Assembly (NCBI GenBank): GCA_003154775.1
Contig: PMES01000045.1
Coordinates: 1-37,566, forward strand
Origin: Acidobacteriota bacterium
GTDB taxonomy: Bacteria > Acidobacteriota > Terriglobia > Acidiferrales > UBA7541
DNA: 37,566 nucleotides
Reading direction: 5' to 3'
Below, one piece after another: positions 18,528 through 27,168 of this stretch (position 1 is its first letter; every line of letters starts with the position of its first letter). The position numbers were made by a program, and so were the translations under genes. The notes under the pieces are model-generated. The model was not told the origin of the DNA, made no database searches, and worked only from the letters and a program-made list of their open reading frames with translations.

Positions 18528-19541
18528 TCACTGAGCTGGCGTCAAAATGCGCACTTCCGGTAACAACGGTTTCCCGGTTAGATCGCGGGTGGGTTCACGC
18601 ACCACGCGTACTTCAGCCGGACGGGCAGCGATGTATTCCCGAAACTTCCTTATCAAGAACACATGAACGACTTCTGGCTTGTCATGCGGCACTCCTAAGT
18701 CTAACCGCTTGTCAAATGTGAGCAAATGGCACGCAGCGCAAGTGGTGGCAAATTTCGCTGGGATCATGTTCTCGCGTCCGGTCAGCGGCTTCGGAGTCCA
18801 GAGGGTGTCGTTTGGCAATACCTCTGAGAGGTCTAGGCTGTATGAGCTTGCGGCCATGACGTACGCCTTATCGGCATACGGCCACCCCTGATTCACGCCC
18901 GCCGGGCGGTGGCAATCGTCGCACTCCAGTTGCACGATCGGCCCATTCGGCCCGCGTCGAATGGGTTTCATGTGAATCGCGTGATTCAATTGAATTGTTC
19001 CGCCTTGCGTTTTTACGTGGGCAATCGGCGTGGCAATTGCCACTTGCGCCTTGCCTTCCAGGATGTAGAACGCCGTCGAGCCAAACTCGCCTTCGCGGCA
19101 GATCACTTCGCCCTTGCGGTAGCGCTGCTTCACGATGGCGCCGCGATTCAGCTCCAGGAACGTGCCGGAAACGCCCGCGAATACCGGCAGCCTGTGAAGT
19201 TCCTCCGCCGTCAGGCTCTGCGCGTCGCGGCCCGCGGCGATGGCCGTGCCCACCACGCCTTTGTTTGTCAGCGCGCCGGTGGGGCAGGAGACCATGCATT
19301 CGCCGCAGGAAATACAGGTGGAATCGCCCATCGGCGAATTCAGATCGAAGGCGATGCCGGCGGAATAGCCCTTGCCCATGCGCCCGAGAGCGAAATTGTT
19401 TTTGATTTCGTCGCAGCCGCGGATGCAGCGGTCGCACAGGATGCACGCGTCGTGATCCACGGCAATCGCCAGCGACGAATCGTCTGCTCCACGCGAAACC
19501 GTGCGGCGAGCGAATCGCAATGCCATGGACGCGCGCCGCAT
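18528..19541 (-). pseudogene. Fused remnant: [4Fe-4S] / cyclic-nucleotide-binding / cytochrome c
   Basis: An open frame of 337 codons made of pieces that do not normally join. First comes a two-cluster ferredoxin segment (CILCDRCIRGC and CISCGECMVSCPTGA). Next is the start of a cyclic-nucleotide-binding domain (YRKGEVICREGEFGSTAFYILEGKAQVAI), which stops after only half the beta-roll. It then runs directly into cytochrome c sequence (GGTIQLNHAIHMKP, CDDCH, CAACH). The internal boundary lies near 18990-19010 and is in frame. No signal peptide could export the haem part of this protein while leaving the ferredoxin part inside, which argues against function. The 5' start is not genuine; the real N-terminus is in another frame (19511-19629). 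Confidence 0.75.
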
Positions 19542-19629
19542 CGTAGACGGTCGTTCCAGCGGGCACCTGCACCAGCTTGCCGTCGATCGTCAGTTCCACG
19601 AGTCCCGCGTTGGTTGCCGAAGTGCTCAT
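19511..19629 (-). pseudogene. N-terminal stub of a HoxU/NuoG-type [2Fe-2S] protein
   Basis: Starting at an ATG at 19629, the reading begins MSTSATNAGLVELTIDGKLV, then VPAGTTVYDAARVHGIAI: the first strands of a 2Fe-2S ferredoxin domain as in NuoG/HoxU proteins. In intact relatives the Cys ligands follow at once. Here they are missing, and sequence continues in a different frame with the segment before the [4Fe-4S] motifs. The switch point contains GCGATTC (near 19511-19518), which can encode both the end of the IAI segment and the start of RFARR. That suggests a deletion between short direct repeats. Confidence 0.65.
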
Positions 19630-19711
19630 CGTCTTCGCTGAAATCCGCTGCTCAATGTCTCCGTGACCTCTGTGTTCTTAACTCTGTGCTCTCTGTGTTA
19701 AAGCTTTTCTC

Positions 19712-19940
19712 TTAAGGTCTGATCCCCACGCGTGGCAATTCCGGCATGCGCGCGCTCGCCGAAAAACAGATCCCGCTGGGGCACTGGCCCTGCAACACGT
19801 GCGCATCAATCTCCGCCCGGAAATGCTTTAGCACGGATTGAATCGGCGCCGGCGCAATCTGCCCCAGCCCGCAAATGGAAGTGAGGCTCATGGCCTGCGA
19901 CAACTCCTCCAGCAGCGCCAGGTCCGCGCGATACTGCGCC
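19712..19940 (-). pseudogene. C-terminal fragment of a NuoF-like NADH-binding subunit
   Basis: About 76 codons ending at a TAA (19712). The sequence [20 protein letters not shown], then [20 protein letters not shown], matches the iron-sulfur end domain of NuoF/HoxF proteins. It keeps only the last of the four [4Fe-4S] cysteines (SICGLG); the flavin, NADH and first three Cys segments are gone. It lies 82 bp upstream of the [2Fe-2S] stub on the same strand, as expected for a former NuoF-HoxU-like operon. The gap 19630-19711 is a low-complexity stretch rich in CTCTGTG. Confidence 0.7.
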
Positions 19941-19954
19941 TCGCCCACGCCGGC

Positions 19955-20221
19955 GACGCCATCCTCATGGCGCAGAAGCTCGCCTTTAATCTTGGCTTGG
20001 CTGTGGGGATCTCTTCTGGCTGCAACTTCCTCGCCGCTTTGCGCGCCCAGGACAAAATCGCGCCGGACGCCGCCGTCGTCACCGTCTTCTGCGACGACAA
20101 TAAGAAATACCTGAGCACCGCGCTCATGCACAACGAGCCTGTGCGCGAAGACTACCTCACGCCGCACATCGAATTGCTTGGTTTGGGTACGGTCGGCCGC
20201 GCCTGCGAGTTCTGCCACTGA
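19955..20221 (+). pseudogene. C-terminal fragment of a cysteine synthase-like PLP enzyme
   Basis: About 88 codons from [15 protein letters not shown] to a TGA (20219-20221). [12 protein letters not shown] and [17 protein letters not shown] are the C-terminal PLP-phosphate and active-site segments of the CysK/CysM family. The N-terminal two thirds, including the PLP lysine, are absent. The frame upstream of 19955 reads into the antisense of the NuoF fragment, so the break lies between about 19930 and 19955. There is no start codon with a ribosome site. It ends with an unusual CEFCH tail. Confidence 0.7.
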
Positions 20222-20541
20222 TCAATCTTGAATTGCCAGGGCTGGCAAGAGCCCAATCCCCAGTAAGCGGGTCACGCGTCCCGTTAGTAGTGAGCCGACG
20301 CTTTCTGGACTTCCCCGAACGCCGTTTCTGGCCAACTTCCCGTATACCGACGATTCGGGAGTCACTGACGGTAAGCGCGTTTAGCGATACTAATCTTCCA
20401 AGGTAGCTCAAGAATGGTGCCGCGTCGGTTCCTGCCATATGCTTTGTTGTGGAGATAGCAATTTCCGAATCGGTGACCATCCGACCAGAACCCAGCGCGA
20501 AAGTAATAAAAGCCGCCGCATTGGTAAAATGTTAGCCACGA
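20222..20541. other. Gene-free stretch after the cysteine synthase remnant
   Basis: 320 bp. A perfect hairpin TTGCCAG-GG-CTGGCAA lies at 20233-20248, with no T-run after it, so it is REP-like rather than a clear terminator. A 107-codon minus-strand frame across 20157-20480 is Arg-rich and unlike protein. Nothing else was seen. Confidence 0.4.
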
Positions 20542-21240
20542 TTACCAACCCATTTGGCCCATGCGCTTAAGGATAATCGCGCTGTAGTTATTCATGCGCT
20601 CGGGTCGTCGCTTCAGGGGAGCCGGCAGAATTGCAGCGAGCCGTGCCGCCTGTTGCCGGCCGATATTCCGGGCTGCGGTTTCGTCGTAGTAACGACACGC
20701 CGACTCTGCACCATAAATACCAGGGCCCCATTCGACCACGTTGAGGTATATCTCCAGAATGCGCTGTTTGCCGAGGACGAATTCGGCCACCGGTACCAGT
20801 GTGACCTCTGCGCCCTTGCGGAGGATAGAGCGGCCCGTTCCGAAGAATAGGTTTTTTACGAGTTGCTGCGTAATGGTGGAAGCTCCGCGAGTGCGATCGC
20901 CTTCCAAATCATCTTCGGCAGCGATTTGGATCTCGTGCCAATCGAATCCATGGTGCTGGTAGAAGTGCGCGTCCTCTGCGGCGATTACAGCGTGCTGGAG
21001 ATCGGCGGAGATTTGGCTGAGCGGAATGAATTTGTAGCGTTCGCGATACGGCGTGTGGTGAATCCAGGCCTGCAAGCGGCGCTGGAGGTGCACCGCGGTT
21101 GTCGGTGGGTCGATCCACCGGGCGGCCACAAGGATCAGCGCGGCAAGCGACCAAAGAAGCACCACGCCGATGACAAGCCATCGAATAAAGGGTCGGAGGA
21201 AGCCCGTCCGAAGCGGGGTCTTGGTGTCTGTGTTCGGCAT
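20542..21240 (-). CDS. mtgA: Monofunctional peptidoglycan glycosyltransferase
   Basis: 232 residues from an ATG at 21240 (a GTG three codons earlier is possible; neither has a clear Shine-Dalgarno sequence). A single N-terminal membrane anchor (WLVIGVVLLWSLAALILVAA) places the GT51 domain in the periplasm, where it polymerises lipid II into glycan strands. GT51 motifs are complete: AAEDAHFYQHHG with the catalytic Glu, RGASTITQQLVKNLFFG, KQRILEIYLNVVEWGPGIYG and the RQQAARLAAILPAP segment. There is no transpeptidase domain, and the length is normal for MtgA. It stands alone between the decayed locus and a repeat-bearing gap. Confidence 0.93.
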   Translation of the reverse strand: MPNTDTKTPLRTGFLRPFIRWLVIGVVLLWSLAALILVAARWIDPPTTAVHLQRRLQAWIHHTPYRERYKFIPLSQISADLQHAVIAAEDAHFYQHHGFDWHEIQIAAEDDLEGDRTRGASTITQQLVKNLFFGTGRSILRKGAEVTLVPVAEFVLGKQRILEIYLNVVEWGPGIYGAESACRYYDETAARNIGRQQAARLAAILPAPLKRRPERMNNYSAIILKRMGQMGW

Positions 21241-21335
21241 TGCAGTCACATTTCAGAATAATAGCCTGGGCTGGGTTGCCGCTGATGGATGATCTTGTGC
21301 GCGCGAACACAGAGTGCTGCGTTCTACTCAGGCCA

Positions 21336-21407
21336 CTCGGGACAAAGCCCCTTGGTCCTGAATCACATTGAACCCCACTACAAAGATAAAGTGGGATCAG
21401 TCCCGAG
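21336..21407. repeat. Nested inverted repeat upstream of mtgA
   Basis: CTCGGGAC (21336-21343) pairs with GTCCCGAG (21400-21407). Inside, CCCACT (21374-21379) pairs with AGTGGG (21390-21395) across a 10-nt loop. It lies in the 283-bp gap between mtgA and the Cys-rich membrane gene. It looks like a small palindromic repeat element; no gene is inside. Confidence 0.5.
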
Positions 21408-21532
21408 AAGTCCCGATGTGGGAAGTTGGCGCACGGCTAATAATTTTCACTTGGACGTATGAGCGGCGGACCGGAAACGAATAATCGAGTGCCGTATGCC
21501 CAGATCTAAAGCCCTTCGCTAGCGACTTCAAC

Positions 21533-22156
21533 TTAGCTTGCTCGCCTTATATCTTTCGCCGGAGCCGCCGGTTCTTCTTTTGGAACATACTCGCCGCCCG
21601 GGCCGCGCTCCCATGTCCGGTCCAGAACCTTCTCGGGATTCTGCCGCCGGAATGTCTCCGCGATGTAGCAGTTCCAGCACACCGGCAGGTACGACTCGAA
21701 AACCTCCGGCAATCTTTCCGGAGCCACTTCATTCCATTGCACGCAGGTGTGATCCGGTGCCAGCAACGCAGGATGCCGGTCATGCCAGTGGATTTCGGTG
21801 AAGGGCTTCTGGCAGTACGCGCATGACTTGCCCTTGTACCACTGGTCCACCATGTTCCAGACCAGGCACTGTGCCGGGTCCGCGTTCACCTGGGAGAGGC
21901 ACTCCTGCCCGCAATTCTGGCGCTCCGGCCAACGCGAGCATTGGTCCAGCCGCACATTCGTCTTGCCAAACAGCGCATCGCGCGCCGCATTCGTCGCATT
22001 CACGTGTACCGCCGCGGCCTGGTGCGTTTCCGGGCAGGTGATCACGCGCTCCCCGCGATACTTCACGTAGGTGCGCAGTGCCACGGTCAATCCGAAGACG
22101 ACCGCTCCGGCCGCCAGCACGATGATCGTCGCAAGAATCAGGTTGGAAAAAACCAT
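21533..22156 (-). CDS. Membrane-anchored Cys-rich protein of unknown function
   Basis: 207 residues from the ATG at 22156, chosen for its excellent ribosome site (AAGGAGG, 6 nt); the frame remains open 26 codons upstream. An N-terminal helix (LILATIIVLAAGAVVFGLTVAL) is followed by a soluble part with paired cysteines and histidines: TCPETH, CSRWPERQNCGQEC, CAYCQKPF, EIHWHDRHPALLAPDHTC and CWNCY. The pattern suggests metal or Fe-S/haem binding, perhaps a zinc-ribbon-like unit, and CPETH is not a standard CxxCH haem site. I do not recognise a named family. Neighbours (mtgA and the PEP/pyruvate-binding protein) give no clear functional link. Confidence 0.75.
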   Translation of the reverse strand: MVFSNLILATIIVLAAGAVVFGLTVALRTYVKYRGERVITCPETHQAAAVHVNATNAARDALFGKTNVRLDQCSRWPERQNCGQECLSQVNADPAQCLVWNMVDQWYKGKSCAYCQKPFTEIHWHDRHPALLAPDHTCVQWNEVAPERLPEVFESYLPVCWNCYIAETFRRQNPEKVLDRTWERGPGGEYVPKEEPAAPAKDIRRAS

Positions 22157-22387
22157 GCCCGCCTCCTTGTCCCGGCCCGTCCCTCGCGAATAGGCAGGGA
22201 ACCCCGCAAAGAGAAAGAGCATTACCGGGTCCAAATGGGCCTGTCGTTTTCCCTCTACCCGCGATCCTTGAAAGAAAAAGACTTACGCTTTGCGGAACCA
22301 CCCTCTTTCTAAGCGCTCCAGTAACCCTCAGGGGAATTCCACACAGACTCCCTGCGCCATCTCCCCAGCACCAGCGCGCACCCCAGC

Positions 22388-25363
22388 TCACTCCGGCTTG
22401 AATATCATCCCCTGGCTCGTTCGCCCGTTCATCAAGACCAGCAGCGGCTCCGCGAACCGCAGGTGCCGCACACAGCCGCGCTCTTCCATCGCCGGTTGGG
22501 CCGCCAGCCACGCCCAATCCACCGATCCTTCTCCCAGGTCGGGATTCACCGTGAAATAGCCCACCTGGAACGCCGTCAAATTCTGGAAGAAGTGGCTGCC
22601 CTGCGACGGCGTCACCCGGAAATCCCGGAATCCCGCCTCGACGATCACGCGCGCCCCCGAAATTTCGTCCCACTCCACCGGAATCCCCAGCCACGGTTCG
22701 TTTGAGCCCCACCGCCCCACTCCCACCAGCAGGTACGGCCGGTTCTCCTCGTTCAGCTTCGCATTGAAGTACGACACCAGCCGCGCCACTTCCTGGCTCT
22801 GCCCGCGCTCAAACCGCTGCGAATCAACCACCACGATATCCCGCAAATTCTCGATGCGCCCGTTGCCCAGCACCTTCGTGCTGTGCGCCATCACCCGCGA
22901 AGCCTCCGCATTCTCCATGCGCAGTTCTTCGCTCTCCTGCGAAAGCACCAGCGGGCGGATCTGCAAAAATCCAAACTCCGCAAGCTCGCCCGTTTGCCGC
23001 GGCAAGCGCACCGCAAATTCAATTTCCACCGGCTGCCCAAACGCGTCCTCGCCATCCTTCAGGAGTTGCTCCAAAAGTGGCGCCAGAGGGAAAAGCCCGT
23101 ACTTGAGAACCGGCGCGAAGGTCACCACGCGCATCCCCGGCCGGTTCAATCCGTCCCTGATCACGTCGTTGTCCTGCGAATAGGTCGAGCCCACTGCGTG
23201 CAGCGTGCCGTCCGCCTCCGCCACGTCCAGCGTGAAGCGCACCTCGCGAAGTCCTGGCGGCGCGGTTTCCTGTTCCACGTGATCCAGCGAAAGTGCCCAG
23301 AAATCCGCTTGCGACTCGGAAAGAATGTCCTCCACGGTCGAGAACTGCACCAGATTCGCCGGATACCGTGGGCAGAACGAGAGGCACTTTCCGCCGTCCA
23401 CCACCGCGCGCCCCAGCCCCAGCGCCACCGCGGCGATGCCATCCTCAAAATGCATCGGCGGAATGGGATAAAAATTCCGCGAACGCGCCACGCCGGAAAA
23501 GTCCGGATAAAAACGCGGGCCGTGAAACGCCCCCACCACTTGCTGCAGGATTACCGCCATCTTTTCTTCTTCCAGGCGGAACGGCGTCGCCCGCACGTAC
23601 GACTTCGCATGGCGGCTGAACGTGGAGGCGTACACCAGCTTCACCGCCTCCGTCAGATGCTGCAGCCGCAGGGAATCGTCGGTCTGCTGGTTGCCCAGCA
23701 TGAACGTCTCGTACACTCCCGTGAACGGCTGGTACTGCGAATCCTCCAGCAAACTCGAGGAGCGTACCGCCAAGGGGTAGTGCGCTTCCGCAAGAAAGGC
23801 CCGCAAATCCTCCGTGACCGCCGCGGGGAGAGGCGCGTCCAGGAATCTTTGCTGAATCTCCGAATCGTCGGCCGCATGAACCGCGAAATCGAGCAGGTTG
23901 TTCTCCGCAAGAAAGCGGTCAAACGCATCCGTCGCCAGCACCGCGGCCGGCGGCACGCCCACGCGCACCTCCGGAAACCGCCGCGCGACTCTTCGCTTGT
24001 GCAGCATGTGCCGGATAAACGCCAGCCCGCGCGCCTTGCCGCCCAAAGAACCCGCCCCCATCCGCAGGAAATACGAGCCGCCGGCCTTGAACGCGGCGGG
24101 CTTGAAGTCCCCAATCAGGATTTCGCTCTGTTCTCTGCGGTACTCCCCGATCGAGTCGATCAAGTTCTGCCGCAAGCCTTCAATCGTCTCGAAGTCGGAA
24201 ACCTTGCGCGGCCGCAGCTTTTGCGACAGCGCAAATTCCGTCCGTGCCATCAGCCAGTGAGAAAAGTGGTTCCGTTGCCCGTGGTACGCGATGCTGTCCA
24301 CCGGCACCGTGTGCAGCAGCGCTTCCAGTGAATTCAGGTCTGTTGCGCGCGCCACTTCGCTGCGATCCGATGTGCGGAACACGAAATCGCCGAACGCAAA
24401 TTGCTGAATCAGCAGCCGCCGCAAATCCCGCAAAAAGGTCGGCGATCGCTTGCGCAGAAAAGAAAACCCCTCCGCATGAGCCCGCGCCCGGAATTTCGTC
24501 CGGCTCGATTGCAGCACCACGGCCAAATCAGGTACGGCGGCGCGCACCCGCCGTGCCAGCTCGAACCCCGCGTCCGCGCTCAGCACGCCGCCGTGCGGAA
24601 ACTCGACGTCGGACACAATCCCCAGCAGGTGATCCTGGTAGCGCAGCGCCAGTTCGTAGGCCTCCTCGAAATTCGAGGAAAGCAGAATCTTCGGCCGCGC
24701 CCGCATGCGCACCAGCTTATGCGCCAGGTTCAAGCCTTCCTGGATGACGCGCCGCGTCTGCGTGATCAACTCGGTATAAATCACCGGCAGAAACGCCGAG
24801 TAGTAACGGATGTTGTCTTCCACCAGCAGCACCACCGGCACGCCCATCGTGGAGGTGTCGTGCTCCACGTTCCGCCGGTCCTCGACGCATTTCACGATGG
24901 CAATCAGCACGCGCGCGCTGCCCTGCCACAAGAAAATCCGTTCGATATCCGTCACCGGATTGCGCGCAATGAAATTCTTGATTTCGCGGTAATCGTAGGC
25001 CAGCACCACCACCGGCACATTCAATCCCGCCGCCTTGATTTCGTGCGCCAGTTGCGCCGCATTCATCTCTCCCACCGCCAGGTTCGTCACGATGAGATTA
25101 AAGCGCCGCGGATCGGAACGCGCCAACGCCAGCGCTTCCGAACAACTGGAGACGTGCGTGATCCGCGGAATCTGCTGCAGGTGCAAGTCCAGCGACTCGC
25201 CGATCAGCAACTCGTTTAGCCGCCCGTCTTCCCGCAAGATGAACGAATCGTACAGGCTCGAGACCAGCAGAATCTCCTGCACGCGGAAGGGCATCAGGTT
25301 GTCGAAGCCCTCCAGGAGCAGTTCCGCGTCCGGCAATGGCTTGGGAAACTGGTCTCGATTCAT
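22388..25363 (-). CDS. Tandem receiver-like domains fused to a PEP/pyruvate-binding (PPDK N-terminal) domain
   Basis: 991 residues, soluble. Residues about 25-150 resemble a degenerate receiver domain (ILLVSSLYDSF, NLIVTNLAVGEMNAAQL). A second receiver-like unit at about 170-330 keeps more features (VVLLVEDNIRYYS, GIVSDVEFPHGG, VVLQSSRTKF, FLRKRSP). From about 430 onward is the ATP-grasp nucleotide-binding domain of PEP synthase/PPDK enzymes: AGSLGGKARGLAFI, PLAVRSSSLLEDSQYQPFTGVYETFML, AVILQQVVG and GFLQIRPLVLS. The phosphohistidine swivel domain (TxGGxxSH) and the C-terminal PEP barrel are absent, so it cannot carry out the full reaction alone. A phosphotransfer or signalling role is an inference. 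The ATG at 25363 was chosen because the earlier GTG (25408) lies inside a terminator hairpin. Confidence 0.8.
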   Translation of the reverse strand: MNRDQFPKPLPDAELLLEGFDNLMPFRVQEILLVSSLYDSFILREDGRLNELLIGESLDLHLQQIPRITHVSSCSEALALARSDPRRFNLIVTNLAVGEMNAAQLAHEIKAAGLNVPVVVLAYDYREIKNFIARNPVTDIERIFLWQGSARVLIAIVKCVEDRRNVEHDTSTMGVPVVLLVEDNIRYYSAFLPVIYTELITQTRRVIQEGLNLAHKLVRMRARPKILLSSNFEEAYELALRYQDHLLGIVSDVEFPHGGVLSADAGFELARRVRAAVPDLAVVLQSSRTKFRARAHAEGFSFLRKRSPTFLRDLRRLLIQQFAFGDFVFRTSDRSEVARATDLNSLEALLHTVPVDSIAYHGQRNHFSHWLMARTEFALSQKLRPRKVSDFETIEGLRQNLIDSIGEYRREQSEILIGDFKPAAFKAGGSYFLRMGAGSLGGKARGLAFIRHMLHKRRVARRFPEVRVGVPPAAVLATDAFDRFLAENNLLDFAVHAADDSEIQQRFLDAPLPAAVTEDLRAFLAEAHYPLAVRSSSLLEDSQYQPFTGVYETFMLGNQQTDDSLRLQHLTEAVKLVYASTFSRHAKSYVRATPFRLEEEKMAVILQQVVGAFHGPRFYPDFSGVARSRNFYPIPPMHFEDGIAAVALGLGRAVVDGGKCLSFCPRYPANLVQFSTVEDILSESQADFWALSLDHVEQETAPPGLREVRFTLDVAEADGTLHAVGSTYSQDNDVIRDGLNRPGMRVVTFAPVLKYGLFPLAPLLEQLLKDGEDAFGQPVEIEFAVRLPRQTGELAEFGFLQIRPLVLSQESEELRMENAEASRVMAHSTKVLGNGRIENLRDIVVVDSQRFERGQSQEVARLVSYFNAKLNEENRPYLLVGVGRWGSNEPWLGIPVEWDEISGARVIVEAGFRDFRVTPSQGSHFFQNLTAFQVGYFTVNPDLGEGSVDWAWLAAQPAMEERGCVRHLRFAEPLLVLMNGRTSQGMIFKPE

Positions 25364-25380
25364 GAATGTTTCCGTCTGAA

Positions 25381-25414
25381 TAGTAAAACGGCGGGGTGAA
25401 CTTTTCACCCCGCC
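25381..25414 (-). terminator. Rho-independent terminator after gdhA
   Basis: On the minus strand a perfect 11-bp GC-rich stem (GGCGGGGTGAA / TTCACCCCGCC, 25414-25390, loop of 3) is followed by GTTTTACTA. It begins 23 bp past the gdhA stop and lies before the next gene on the strand, so it separates the two transcription units. Confidence 0.8.
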
Positions 25415-25437
25415 GCATAGTAACCGCTGAACGGGTC

Positions 25438-26850
<1,413 letters not shown>

Positions 26851-26930
26851 CTAATTGAATTTTGGTACTCGGATGTCATGAGATAAGCGGTTCAGGGGCC
26901 GGCAATCGAGGCTGGCCGGAGAGCACTACT

Positions 26931-26936
26931 ATTAAA
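26931..26936 (-). promoter_or_regulatory. gdhA -10 box candidate
   Basis: Minus strand TTTAAT matches TATAAT at five of six positions. It lies about 30 bp from the centre of the CRP-type palindrome, the spacing of a class II activated promoter with the activator near -41.5. A leader of about 86 nt is implied. No good -35 hexamer exists, as expected if the activator covers it. Confidence 0.45.
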
Positions 26937-26958
26937 CTTGCTTATAGGCACCAAAAGC

Positions 26959-26974
26959 TGTGACATATATCACA
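26959..26974. promoter_or_regulatory. CRP/FNR-family operator between gdhA and asnA
   Basis: TGTGACATATATCACA is an exact TGTGA-N6-TCACA palindrome, the consensus of CRP-type regulators. It lies in the divergent gdhA/asnA region. The rest of this 330-bp gap holds a small CACACG/CGTGTG hairpin directly next to it (26971-26986) and the REP-like element. Which regulator binds here is unknown. Confidence 0.6.
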
Positions 26975-27038
26975 CGCCTCCGTGTGTGCCGTACTGGCCA
27001 CCCTGCCAGCTTTGCGCGATTGTCTGTTTGGCAGGTTG

Positions 27039-27142
27039 CTGAAAAACTCCTCCTTAGGAGGTGGGGGCTTCAGCCCCCACGTTAGTGTTTCAGGGAATTA
27101 TTGGGGCTTTAGCCCCTGAAGAAATCGCGAACCCTTTTTCAG
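27039..27142. repeat. REP-like element with three hairpins
   Basis: Bounded by CTGAAAAA (27039-27046) and its complement TTTTTCAG (27135-27142). Inside are CCTCC-TTA-GGAGG; then GTGGGGGCT / AGCCCCCAC (27061-27080); then GGGGCT-TT-AGCCCC (27103-27116) nested in TTCAGGG / CCCTGAA (27089-27120). The GGGGCTTTAGCCCC core resembles REP families mobilised by RAYT transposases. It sits between the CRP-type site and asnA, so it could also affect asnA transcription. Confidence 0.65.
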
Positions 27143-27168
27143 TATGTAGCCTAGCGGAGGTTTGACCT

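Noticed and set aside
18528-18530. TGA as a selenocysteine codon in the cytochrome
   Set aside because: The position is not in a redox motif and no SECIS-like hairpin is evident just after it; a Trp-to-stop change is simpler.
20157-20480. 107-codon minus-strand ORF beyond the cysteine synthase tail
   Set aside because: Arg-rich, overlaps the fragment's coding end antisense, and shows no family features.
22883-24331. 482-codon plus-strand ORF rich in His/Arg
   Set aside because: Antisense to the PEP/pyruvate-binding protein; Arg/His/Gln bias is typical of shadow frames.
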